NCBI RefSeq assembly: GCF_963422355.1
Contig: NC_085098.1
Location: forward strand, 5,185,765-5,249,764
Direction of reading: 5' to 3'
Origin: Corticium candelabrum
Lineage: Eukaryota; Porifera; Homoscleromorpha; Homosclerophorida; Plakinidae
DNA: 64,000 bases
A program made the translations under genes and the position numbers. Below are positions 22,690 through 33,884 of the stretch, piece after piece (the first letter of the stretch is position 1; every line of letters starts with the position of its first letter). The notes beneath the pieces are model-generated. The model worked only from the letters and a program-made list of their open reading frames with translations. It was not told where the DNA came from and made no database searches.

Positions 22690-23509
22690 TGGCGGATCTA
22701 GAGAGGGTTCCGGGGGTTCCGAGGACCCCTAAAATTTTATGTGACGTCATCACGCGGCGATGACCGCGTACCAGCAATCGGACAGTACGAATGAGTCGTA
22801 CGGTACTCCTACTCTTTTTGTAGCCTACTAGGCGAGAACATCGGACACAATGCGCCAATTCAGCAAATGGAAGAGCGTGCTGAATGGCTTCACATCGTCA
22901 ATTGACATCTTTGTTTGGCTGCCCTAGAAAGTCGTCGCTTGAAAGAAGCTAGCCCTTTCAGACTTCAAGCTGCCAAGACATTCGAAAAACGTTGCGAAGG
23001 CTTCTTCTGTAAAATCGAGGCATTTCAGGCTTGCAGCCAGAAAAAAAGGTGTGGCGGATACGGCTCTGTGTGAGCCACGCCCCCACATTTCCCGGACCCG
23101 GAGACTGAAAGTGCTAGTTGAAATCAAACCGTGGCTTTTTGGCCCAGCTCGAACACTACCACTTCGTTACTTTCTTGCAATGATAATGTTTCAAATTAGT
23201 TGTTTTCCATCTCATGAAAATATATTTGATGGTCACAACATTCACAATTTCATGAAACCATATATGTCAATTATAGAAGCTTTTTTGGAAAAAGAAGAAA
23301 GAACAGTATCATTTGCCTGTCTAGCGAAAGACATGTAGGCTTGCAAATCAATTCAAATTGTCCGGTACTGTAGATTCATTAATTAATTAACGCATACTTC
23401 CGTTCTATGGTAAAGGTGATTAAATAACTAATTTATATCTGGAGGCGTGGCTGATCCTAACCTTTGTGACGTCACGGAACTCCATCCGAAAATCCTGAAT
23501 CCGCCTCTG
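22690..23509. mobile_element. hAT-like non-autonomous element inside the Helitron
   Basis: The left end TGGCGGATCTAGAG and the right end, read inverted, GAGGCGGATTCAGGA form imperfect terminal inverted repeats of the CAGNGGCGGAT type common in hAT elements. Eight-base flanks GATGACAC (22682-22689) and GGTGACAC (23510-23517) match at seven of eight positions, as expected of a hAT target duplication. About 820 bp, with no transposase frame recognised. Confidence 0.55.
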
Positions 23510-23903
23510 GGTGACACAATTGTAGTACCCTACACAGAAGGTCGAAATCGAGTATCGAAACATCTATCAATACATGTAGTTACAAAAATTGTATCACTCG
23601 AAAGCGCCAGAGATAATTATATCTACGTGAAATTCAGGATATTGAAGACCCCACTACACAAGGATCGAATCATCGACACCAAACACAGTGACTCAAAACC
23701 ATTGTTTTTCTGATGATCAGGCGCTGTAATGTGTTCAGCTTAATTAAACATATTATTATTTGCTGTCTATGCTGGCAAGTTGGTGTAGTAGTAAAGCTAA
23801 TATATCATTCATATATAATATACACAACAGTTCTGTTACAATGAATGCGCTGCAATAATTGTGCTGCATGCAAACAAACCCACCGCCCATAGGGCGTGTC
23901 CTG

Positions 23904-23904
<1 letters not shown>

Positions 23905-23975
<71 letters not shown>

Positions 23976-24018
23976 TATAAATATATATATATATATATAT
24001 AATATACATTATATATAT
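23905..24018. repeat. (TA)n microsatellite
   Basis: Long TA tract between the two Helitron copies; it could have been an AT target. Confidence 0.95.
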
Positions 24019-24019
24019 A

Positions 24020-24435
24020 GCCTATACTGTAGTACGCCAACCCACGCTTCCGCCTGTCTGGATGGATATCTGTAATGCGCCGATCGACACGACGCCGGTC
24101 TCCGATCGTCGTGAAACGCGACGGCCCGGTCGAGTTCAGCCGTTCAAGACGAACGGTCGAGTCGGACTTCGGCGACTTTGGCGTTCTGAAATGACATGAG
24201 CCGGAGTTTGTTTGTTCAATCAATTAACCGAGTATGCGGATGAGACGTGTGCTCGCCAGCCACTGTACGCCATCCTTTATTTCCCAGAGTGTAAGATGCG
24301 CCGGCTCACCGGGCCGCTTTTGCGTGCGTGCGTGCGTCCGTGTGTCACGGAAGGTGCGTCTTCTTTGCAGAAGTGGCGTACAACGATAGATTGCCAGCAC
24401 CCGGATTGCCACCGCCCCTAGGGCGGGTACTTAGT
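24020..24435 (+). mobile_element. short non-autonomous Helitron
   Basis: Its first about 90 bases (CCTATACTGTAGTACGCCAA, then GCGCCGATCGACACGACGCC) match the 5' end of the helicase-bearing element at 20561. Its 3' end carries the 16-base palindrome CCGCCCCTAGGGCGGG followed by TACTTAG and then T. About 415 bp and non-coding. The palindrome and the position next to T fit a Helitron end, though the terminal CTTAG is not the textbook CTRR. Confidence 0.6.
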
Positions 24436-25029
24436 TAATCACTAATACATTAATTAGCCTCGTTGTGCAGAGCCACGCCCTCTGAAGTAAATGTGGGACC
24501 CCTCAACTAAATCTACGTTTTTCAATTCAGCGGATTGTGTAATTGTTGTCATACGGGACTGCAACGATAGTAGTAGATGTTAGTAGTAGATAGTAGTAGA
24601 CCTGTATTCAAAGCCTTGACATTGGCAGAGAGCGTTTCAAGTAGTTTTCGCCTAGATAGTTTTGCTGTCGCGTATCTTGCAGAAATTAATTTAATTAATT
24701 CTAGCAGATTTGGACTTTCTTACCTTTTGTACACGTACTGCGGACACTGTGAGATCGCGTGCAGCGCAGTATTCCGAGGTCGACAGGTGTTCGTATCCGG
24801 GTTTTCTGCGTCACTTCGTCCCAGGATAATCTGGATGTTTCGTATTCGAGTAGCACTGCTGTGTCTGATACCAGTTGCGATAGCAAACCTACGTCTAGTA
24901 GCTTTGTTTCGTACAGACTTTTGTGTTTTATGTTAGCTGCTCTCTGTGTGTCCGCCAGTCTGTTCTAATTTTTGGCAATGTTTTTTAATGTCTAGCTAGG
25001 TGTTGAGTATCTAATATCTGGATATTGTC

Positions 25030-25140
25030 TTGTCTTTGACGTCCGTCCATCCGTCTGTCCGTCTATCTGTCTTTCTTTCTGTCTGCCTGCCTGCCTGCCT
25101 ACCTGCCTGCCTGTCTGTCTGTCTGTCTGTCTGTCTGTCA
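25030..25140. repeat. (CTGT)n / (CTGC)n microsatellite
   Basis: Tetranucleotide tract ending against a TCAATTTCATTTATTGAAAC segment. That segment recurs at 45432 next to another (CTGT)n tract. In reverse, its AATAAATGAAATTGACAG looks like the 3' end of a retroelement with an (ACAG)n tail. Confidence 0.85.
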
Positions 25141-25348
25141 ATTTCATTTATTGAAACACAAACTCTACGTTACATTTCTAACACTAACTACAAGAAATCT
25201 ACTGAGTTCAGCTTTAGTTTAATGCAAACTACTTTGGTAGTCTCTATTGTGTATGTTCTCATCTTCTTCTCCAGGGAAGACACGTGTCAGCTTGTGGAGG
25301 ATGACTTTATTGTTGCATCATTGTAATATTATTGAGAATTTTTTCTCC

Positions 25349-25349
<1 letters not shown>

Positions 25350-25383
<34 letters not shown>

Positions 25384-26192
25384 AGATCTCTGCAAGGACG
25401 AGGAGCTGGTGCATGGCTAGATGTCATCCCCACTTCTGCTAAGCATGCTTTAAAAACAAACAAGTTTTCTTTAGCGTCTTACCTGAGGTTGGGAGTGGCT
25501 CTACCTTTCACCAATTGGATTAGAAAGCGTAATTGTGGTCATGATTTGGATGAATACGGATACCATCTTTTAACCTGTAAATATGGGGGTGGACCTGTGT
25601 GGTCTCACAATTCAGTCTTAAATGGGTGGAGTGAGTGCCTGTCTGACCTTCACCTTCCCCATCAGACAGAACCAAGACATCAATACATCAATACTGAAGA
25701 CCGTCCAGACATAACAATGCTTGATTCAAATACTGGATAGAATTTGGATCTTGATGTGTCCCTGACTCATCTGTAGAGTCAGGACATTATTAGGAGGGCT
25801 AGCAAGGAAAATGGTCATGCTGCCACGACAAGAGAAGAAAAGAAAATGAAAAAATATTTAGAAGAGCTTGTTCCAGGAGGATATGTATCGAGATGTGTTC
25901 CTCTTGTGATAGAACATTTTGGGAGGTGGGGCACAAAGGCAGAGAATTTTTGCAGCATTTGTCACAACGGTCAGCAAATCCAGAAGCCAATTTTAATGCT
26001 TCCATGTTTATGTCGTATTGGAGAAAAAGATTTTGTACAATTCTGCAAAGATGCAATGCCAAAGTTATCCTTAGAAAACTTTCAAAACTGTGATCTAATC
26101 ATGGTGATTTAGATAGATTTTTAAAATCCTAGTGTATGTACAGGTAGAATCTGTATGAGAAAAATTATCTGTCTGTCTGTCTGTCTGTCTTT
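25350..26192 (+). mobile_element. 5'-truncated LINE with restriction-like endonuclease, between (CTGT)n tracts
   Basis: Between (CTGT)n at 25350-25382 and (CTGT)n at 26168-26190 the plus strand reads the C-terminal end of a non-LTR retrotransposon: GRGAGAWLDVIPTSAKHAL, then a CCHC knuckle (CGHDLDEYGYHLLTC), then RPDITMLDSNTG and LDVSLTH, which fit the RPD...D active site of restriction-like endonucleases. A coil and a conserved FVPLVVE-like segment (RCVPLVIEHFGRWG) follow. Reverse transcriptase is absent because of 5' truncation. A TAG at about 25738 and a second stop before 25780 break the frame, and there is a frame change near 25960. The family is R4/NeSL/HERO-like. Confidence 0.72.
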
Positions 26193-27245
26193 TTCTCTCC
26201 GTGGTCATCATGTATTTTCTCTCCACGTTTGGCTGTTGTCATCTTCACGCTTGTATGATCATTGATTGCTTTTTGCAGCTAGTATAGCAAACCTGGTCTA
26301 TGCGGATGTAGTTAGTGAAAGTCGTTTTCGATCTCGAAATTAAGTTTTGTTCTTAGGTATTTCAACATGAACGTATCCCACAGATCCTCATAAAGACTTT
26401 CCTTGGCCAAATGGTTTTGGCCAATTGACGCAGGTTCTACTGTGTTAATTGCAGCTATTCCTGATACCGAATTTTAGTACTGAAATCAATCAAGCAATCA
26501 ATGACTTATTTGTAGCTGGGAATGGTGCAACAGTATGAGCTAGGAACATGCTTGAGGAAATGATACACAACAGCAAATAGTGAAACATATTTGTTTGATG
26601 GATCGTATTCAAGAAACGAGTTCACAACGTTTTCTTTGTTTGATATCAATTGTTTATTCATGATGTGCTCTGCAGGTTTATATACGGAGTACTGATGTCG
26701 ATCGAACACTCATGAGTGCAGAGTGTCAGATGGCGGCATTCTATCATCCTAATGGATCACAGGAATTCTTATAGACAGGCTTCAGTTGGCTTAATTGATA
26801 TTTTGTATTGCAACAGGTGTTTCTGAAGTACCTATAATGGCAGCCAGTTCCCATCCATACTGTGCCAAAGGATGAAGATAATGTATGTGTATTTTAACAG
26901 TTTTGATTTAGTAATACTCTCTAGATATTCTGTGTGTTTCAAGGTACTGCATACCTTTACTGCTGACTGCCCAGTCTACAAACAGTTTGAAAACAACTTG
27001 ATAAATGACCCTGATTGGGTACAGAAAAGAAAAAAGAAGATCAGGCAAGTGTCATGGATAACTACATGTTGCTGTATTAAAGCTACAATGCTTGCTACAA
27101 CAGTAATATAGAAATCTGAAATTTGCATTTACAACCGCTTTTCATGAGTAATAGATCGTTGATTAGATTCCAGTAGAATTTTACTTGGACTGGTACATGT
27201 GTGACTGCAGAAGTTTTGTTGATGGTGACAAATAACAATTAAATT

Positions 27246-27246
<1 letters not shown>

Positions 27247-27315
<69 letters not shown>
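27247..27315. repeat. (GT)n microsatellite
   Basis: Pure GT tract inside the phosphatase pseudogene intron. The paralogous site at 35785 also carries GT; the site near 46800 in the intact gene does not. Confidence 0.95.
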
Positions 27316-27318
<3 letters not shown>

Positions 27319-29812
27319 CTTGATTTCGATGTTTTGGTGTGCAACAGGTCCAGTCTCTTTATGATACTTACATAGGTAATCTTTGATGATCACTTGATTA
27401 ATTTGCTTCAATTTGTTGTGTAGGGGCTTCTTGATTACTTGAAGAACAAGAAAGGTGTGACTCACGAAATGGATCTGCACGAAGCAGGTCACATTGGAGG
27501 GACACTGTTCGCTCAAGTGAGCTGTTAATTACAGAACGAAAAGACCATTTTGACTAACACACAGTATCATTTCTGTCTACATCAATATACGACTAAATAG
27601 ACCAAATCAAATAGACCAAATGTGAGTCTCAGAGTATAGCCCAGGCCTAGCTATGTATAGGGTTCCGTCTTTCTGATCTGCTATTTTAGGAAGATGCTGT
27701 TGCTTTACTGTCTTTATGCGGTTCGTGTGGAACGAATTGGCAAGCGACAGTCCAACAGTACTGCATGTGTGAACAATATGTTCAACTGGAACTGGTGATA
27801 GTAAGACAAACTGTTGTGAGAATAACTATTTTGCCTGAACCCATGCACGGTGTGTTTTGCAGTCTGTAATATATGTAGCTCTCTTGTTGACGTGACCGCT
27901 CACTCTGTGACAGCTCATGGTGTGTGCATGTGACAGGAATAATGTCATGCGGGAAACGAATGAAAGACGTGCTTCTCAGGCGGACAAAAAGTTGTCCAGA
28001 TTACCAAAAGTTTGCGTGGCTATTACAGTAGGGATAACATACAGGTATATCTAGATTAGAACACAAAGAACAGGCGTGTGGACAGCGCTTCAGTGAACAG
28101 TTAGTACGGAACTATAGTCTCCACTTTGTCTCTTACCGATTGGGGTGCACGCTGGAAACGACATACTGGATGGTAGACTTGCGCAGTTCGGTATTGCGAG
28201 GGCTACGTAAAATCCGGGTACCTTAGGCTATCTCTTTGGACTTACCGCCTCTGTGGTTGACTTTACAGCTGGTTAGACTGTTGTTCTTTGTGGTAAAATT
28301 TGTAAGATAAATCTTTGTTAGATCTGCAGATTCATGATTTAATTATTTATTTACAATAATTAACTTAATTAATATATTGTTTAGTTGACTTCCAAAAATC
28401 ATACAGTTTGATCAATGTTATATCATTGCCATAGCTAGTAGGCTTGATTTGGCGTCTTGTTGTGTAGTGAATCTAAACCTTGTCATCTGTTCTATATTAC
28501 ATGCGCTGTTCTTTCTGTAATTAATTAATACACTAATGTGTAGTTGATTTTTTGTAGATTAATAAAAAGATAGCAACCGTTTGTGTTTATGAGATTATTA
28601 ATCGGTTGATTGCTTGTTTGCAAATATTTTTCCCTTCGAGTGATAAGATGTGTTGTGCAGTGGCTCCTTGTGAATCATGACGAGAGCTGTACCTAAATGA
28701 AGCAGCTTACATCAGTGGAGTACTGTTTGCTCAACATTGTCACAGTGTACAGTTGAAATCTATTATTATGATAAACCAAACACAAACTCAGTTGTGCACC
28801 CTTGCTTCTAACTTTGTCAGGATTTGATTCAGCAATCCATTTAGACGATAATGCTGTGTTTTGCAGCTTCTACTTGAATCTGATGTCTTGATTTTTGTCT
28901 GTTTAGGTTGTCACTGTCAACTCCAGTACAGTTTTCGGAAATGAGACAGAGTGGGATAAAGACTGCCAGTTGACAATTAAGATGAAGTCGGTCAGTCAGT
29001 GCAGCTATTGCACATTTCTGACTATTGCAGGTGCTGTTGCTGTAGTGCATGGTGAGGCGTGGTACCATGAATGCCTGACGATTTATGAATCACGCATTCA
29101 CTTCAGTCACTACAGCTGCATTCTTTGTTATGTGCAGGTGAAGTGATGTCGTCAAAGGTAGATGTCTTTTCAAACACATCATGACTTTAGTTAATATGCA
29201 ATGCTTTTAGATTAGTAAATTTGGTGAATACCTGATCTGTTATGCTAGCAACTCAATAATCCTTTTTGTAACATGGATTTATTATCATATTTATTGGTCT
29301 ATGTAAACACTTTGGTAGCTTGTCCATGATACATACATAGTCAGATATGGATTTTGCTGCAAGAGAATGGTCAAAATCCAACTACATTTTTTAAAGAGTT
29401 TTGAGCAGTATATTTACTGTTGTGTGCACAAATTCGATAGACCGTGTAGTGTCTCACTTTATGAGACTACAATAGACAATCAATGAAGCAAGCATGGTGT
29501 CTAGCTGCAATAAATTGTTACAAGTATAAAGTGAATTGTGTTTTGTTGCACTTGATACCAGGATCCCAGCATGCAATGGTTGTAACTCTTTATTCTGTTT
29601 TTGTTTAGCCTAGTACTGGATACTGTCTTAGGTCCTTTTTGATTTTGTCTGTTACTGTTGTGTGTCTCATCTAGTAGAGAGTCAGTGATCACTAGACTAG
29701 TGATAGTGCTGCATCTACTTGTTAAATACACACCAGACTTTTTTGTATAAAGGTTGCTCTTTTAGTTGACATCAATTTACTTATATAAGTCATTAGCAAT
29801 TGGCTACTTGTT

Positions 29813-32800
29813 TCACTCAGGAACCGGAACCGGTTCAAGACGACGTGGAACTTTGATGACAGGACGTGGAACTTTGATGGCAGGACCTGGAACTTTGATG
29901 ACCGGTGGTAGGTTGCAACGAACCGACGCGTCTCTGTTATGAGAACAACTTGTTTGCCCGAACCCACTGTGCTTGCAGTCTGTGATCGCGTTTTCACTGC
30001 CATAGCAGTTCACGTTGTCAAGCCACACTGGACCACGGCCTCGACCATAGCGTGCACTTTGATATGCTGTACCTCCGTAGTGGTACCCCAACTGCTTGCA
30101 CACAACTTGCGCATCCTTTGCATCCCAATTCCTATCACACACTGTGCCCCATACGCCTCCGTTGAATACCTCCACTCTGCCTTCATATCGATTGAGACCA
30201 ACAAGACGGATTGCTAACAAATGAGAGACAATGAATAATTATTGAAATTGTTATCGTGTTTGAGATATTTAGTACGTTTTTGACAGCTGATGTACAGATT
30301 GTCGGTGCTTTTTGCGCAAGTAGATGCTCCCCACTGAACACCCTGGTTGCAGTCAATTTGCTTGTTTGTGCTGCTGAGGCAACGAGCACTGGTTTGAGGC
30401 CCACTTGCAGTTTTTCTTGCGAAGACTGTGTGTAAAACAGAATATGCAGGGCCAAACCCAGCTTGTTGGCAGGCATCCGTGCGCTGTCTGTTACCCCAGG
30501 CCGATCCGCCACAAACAGGACCCCATTGTTTAGTTGAGCTGTCATACACTTGTAGGTAGCCATTGGGGCTAGTTGTTGATAGGCCATTTCTAGTAAACCG
30601 AACACCTTAGATGAAAACAATAATTGAGTGAGTGACCAAACCCATTACGAGCGACATTAATTGTTATCGTGTATGCATGCCAACCTGGATTGCACTTGAC
30701 TCCAGCATATTGGTAACTGGGGCAATATCCACCTTGGTAGGTTGTTCCCAAGTTGTACCGAGGACAATCTTGAATGTATTTTTCATTGCCTGTACATCCT
30801 ACTTTGCTGATAACGTAGGGCTTTTTGCTGTAGCCCCATCTGCTTCCTGGAGTTGCTTGACCAGTGGAATATCCTAGTTGGGCACACACAATGTTGGCTT
30901 CAACGTTATCCCAACCATCTGAACAGACTGCGTGGTAGTGACCATCAACCAAGATTTCTACCCGACCTTCATATTGATTTGGACCGTTTACAAGACGAAT
31001 ACCTAAAATTCGTGGAATTAGTTGTTATATTTTCTTTGCATATCAATGTGACTCACCAGGCTGGGGAATTCAAGTGAAGGTAGAAGACAAAGGTACATAT
31101 GGAAAGAAAGGTAAGTATGGTGCGTTATTAGGGCAAAGGCATGTGCACTTACTATTATTCCTCGATGAATACACTGAGCTCGTTGGCTTGGTGTGAGCAA
31201 ATCGCTTTCAAACCAACACTGAGTATCGAAATCCCATTGAACAACCTGTTGGCGCGTTGGACGTCTACTGGCAATCATTGCTCTGATTGTGGATACGGAC
31301 AGATCGGGCTCAGGGGTGTATGGACGTTCAGTTGTAAATAATTCTTCGATTTTAGTGTCATGTGGAATCAATCTTTTGATTGAGGAAACGGCCAGCCTGG
31401 TCGACTGTCTTTTCTTACGTCCAAACGGTGTCCCACTAGATTGAGCATACGTGTAACCCAAGTTTCCAACTTTGAGAACATTCTTTGGTCGTCTCCATGC
31501 TGACTCCTTTAACAGGTCTGTTCCCCCAGGATACGCAGCAGTTAAGAAATTCATCACACTATTAAGTGTGTAGACAACACCAGGAGTGCCGTCAGCTGGA
31601 TAGTTACTTTCATCATCCCCGTACAATTCTTGCCAGTCGTACCACAGTTTGTCGATAAAACAGTGATGCTATACAAGAGCACGAGACATGCATGTGTCAC
31701 TATGAATTATTCGGATAGAACAAGAACTTCTGACTCACCAGATAGAAGAGAGGATCACGTGGTGACTCACCCGAATTCATGTCGGATGATCCGAATCGTC
31801 CATGCAAAGTGTTGTGCCGGGCTCCACTCCCTTCGGTCTGCGGACGGAAGTTGTCATAGATTGGATTGCTTGTGCGGTCATTGTTCAGTTGTGCTTGTGA
31901 TGCCTGTTGCGTTCCGGGCACGGGATTGAAGACATTCCGTACGATACATTCGGATGGATCGGGATGCCACAACGCTTGACTAAAGTGTCCGCTATTGACA
32001 CAATCGTTGGGGCCCGCTCCGTTGTTGAGAGAACCGCTGCCCAAGTGAGCCCAAATGGCCGACGTGGCGACATGTTCTCCTGACCAATCCCAGTATGGGA
32101 GACGAAGTGAGACGTCGTTTTGAGCGATTTGTAAAGCGTGCTCCAACATACTGAGGAAAGAACGATGCCAAGGGAAGAAGCCCGCACCACTGGATACAGA
32201 AACGGCTCGTCAGTATGTGTTTATTTATTTACAAAATTGTGGAATACGTACCCATGGGCCGAGCTTGATACAGAAAAGACTTGATTATGAAGTGCTGCGA
32301 GATCGTTGATGACACCATTTTGCTTAATGGTTTTGAATCCGGCCACAATAGAGTTCCAGTCTTCCGGACGATAAGTTGCTAAGTCAATCACATTACACCT
32401 CAATTCTGCAATAGACAGAGTGGAACAAAGTCACGTGGTGTAGCTTGACAAGCAAGGCAGCGAAAATGGTTAGGCAACGTACTTGCGCCAAATTCAGCAG
32501 CGATGTCGTCCATGTCGTCGAAATCATCTACTACTAACCTGTGATTGGCGTCAGGCTGTGAAGCGATGGCATTCAACTCGTTGTCACTGCTCGTGGAGCC
32601 AAAATTAGCCACGCCCGCCGCAAAAACCCTAGCACCGTCTGTGTTTTGTAGAACGTCTGCCTTGGGACCTGGAGCTCCACCTTGATTAGATTTTCCGTCA
32701 GTAAGCACGAAAACAACTCTGGTCGCATCCGATCTCGCTCCTCTGGACGCGTCATTGTATAGAGAATGTGCTTCGTCTAGAGCACCTGCAGTATTCGTAG

Positions 32801-33269
32801 CCCACCCGTGCACGTAGACAATACCATTGACTGCATTCTTCAGATCAACGCGAGGAGTCGCCGATCCCGAGTAATCATTGAAGTCGAATTCGACCGTAAT
32901 CTGGGACGACGCAGCAAAACTGATAATTGCGACTCGGATCGATTTGGTGCACGTGACAGTTAGGACGTGGTCGATCATCAGACTGACAAAGGTCTTTTGC
33001 TTAACGAAGTTAGCACTGCCGATGCTACCGGAATTGTCCATAACAAAGAGAAGATCAATCTTGTTGGGATCCGGAGTTGAACGAGATCCTCCTCGAAAGA
33101 CAGGTTTGGCATTTAAATCTTTGACCCCGTCAGTAAAGATCGAGAAAAAGTTCTGATTTAACTTTGCAGCATTGACGCTAACGGAATCTGCATTGACCAA
33201 AACGTGCACATGTACAGCAATAAAAGAACAAGCTGCCAACAGAAGCGAGAGTCTTCTAGTCACATCCAT
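29813..33269 (-). CDS. VWA-tyrosinase-SRCR(3) secreted protein, copy 3
   Basis: Minus-strand exons in transcript order: 33269-32483, 32405-32252, 32189-31739, 31668-31153, 31060-31057 (micro-exon), 31002-30685, 30605-30276, 30213-29813, giving 986 codons plus stop. The signal peptide starts MDVTRRLSLLLAACSF. The VWA MIDAS and tyrosinase copper ligands (FFPWHR, RHNTLHGRFG, FYLHHCFIDKLW) are complete. The linker has RKKRQ. The SRCR3 exon carries the WLDNVNCYGSENAI variant shared with copy 4, not the copy 2/5 variant. The C-terminal tail is an expanded run of VIKVP-type repeats. The gene lies tail to tail with the decayed phosphatase to its left. Its TATA position reads TACAAG (33315-33321). Confidence 0.92.
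31057..31060 (-). other. 4-nt micro-exon CCTG, copy 3
   Basis: On the minus strand, cccag|CCTG|gtgagt. Without it the SRCR1 exon reads VFVL then stop. Confidence 0.9.
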
Positions 33270-33884
33270 GCTGGCTTGATCCTAACTGTGATGAAGTACC
33301 GAATTGCATCTGCACTTGTAGCCGACGAACAAATAACCGCAAGCGTAATTTGTACGTAGGCAATGTGCTAGGTAAGTGTTCGCGGTGAAATTCGTAACAA
33401 TCAGTGCTGTGTTGTAGGAAGGCACTCCCACAATGATGCGTCTGTGCGTGGTGTTTGAGACGGATACGTAGACCACAGACAATGGAATGAGTTCATGCAG
33501 TTTCCTGTTGAACGAATTGTGTGTGTGTGTGTGTTTACCTCACTTCACCGGAAGTGATAGTTTGAGGCACAGTGATATGTATATAGTACATTGTGTTCTG
33601 TTGGTGTCAAAGCCACTCAAAAATTGTTTAATACCTGGTAGTGGCTATATACCCATGAGTTTCTTTCCACTCTTTGCCAACGTTCACCATCTGCCAACAG
33701 AAGTTAAGTCATGGGCGTTGGAAGGGGGGAAACTGGGGGCACGTGCCCCCTCAACTTTTCGAATGTAACAAGGATGACAGACGTAGAAACTGACACCGAC
33801 ATGACACACTGAACTACACTGAACTAACACTATAGTGTTACATTTGGTTTCCTGTTTTATACAGTGCAGCATTCATAGATATGA
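33270..33884 (-). promoter_or_regulatory. 5' flank of copy 3 and empty Helitron site
   Basis: Paralogous to the 5' flank of copy 2. It ends CATAGATATGA|TAATCACTAA: the Helitron pair present at 20561-24435 is absent here, so this is the empty site. The next phosphatase unit begins directly after. A stretch near 33714-33760 (GGGGGCACGTGCCCCCT) resembles hAT-type MITE ends. Confidence 0.6.

Larger units (their letters stand above)
20561..23906 (+). mobile_element. Helitron remnant with PIF1-type helicase
   Basis: The 5' end, TCTTATACTATAATACGCGA, begins with TC directly after a host A. The 3' side near 23880-23906 has a palindrome (CGCCCATAGGGCG) and a short tail, as expected of a Helitron terminal hairpin. 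Inside are parts of the helicase: a leader with ALSDIQTILGESG (20770-20830), Walker A DPGGSGKT (about 21187), GATAWTGIAANLLPGG after a short intron, GGDFRQVLPV, a QNMR motif (about 21730), and the C-terminal ITINKSQGQTFSKVG and LYVAFSRA motifs (22335-22440). Several frame changes and a stop near 22101 split the helicase. The HUH replication nuclease is absent, so the element is not autonomous. A hAT-like MITE sits inside it. Confidence 0.75.
24436..29760 (+). pseudogene. decayed histidine acid phosphatase unit (first plus-strand copy)
   Basis: Exon relics equivalent to the phosphatase at 45805-47998: about 26357-26446 (active-site exon with the RHGD region lost), 26516-26620 (in-frame TGA within LRK-YTT and a lost donor), 26676-26762 ([19 protein letters not shown]), 26817-26882 ([15 protein letters not shown]), 26944-27044 ([13 protein letters not shown], with two extra bases in the lysine run), 27424-27516 ([11 protein letters not shown]), about 28690-28850 and 28907-29060 (last two exons, frame-shifted). 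The exons encoding the HDD catalytic region are missing and replaced by unrelated sequence (27585-28680). A LINE fragment is inserted upstream. Not functional. Confidence 0.85.
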
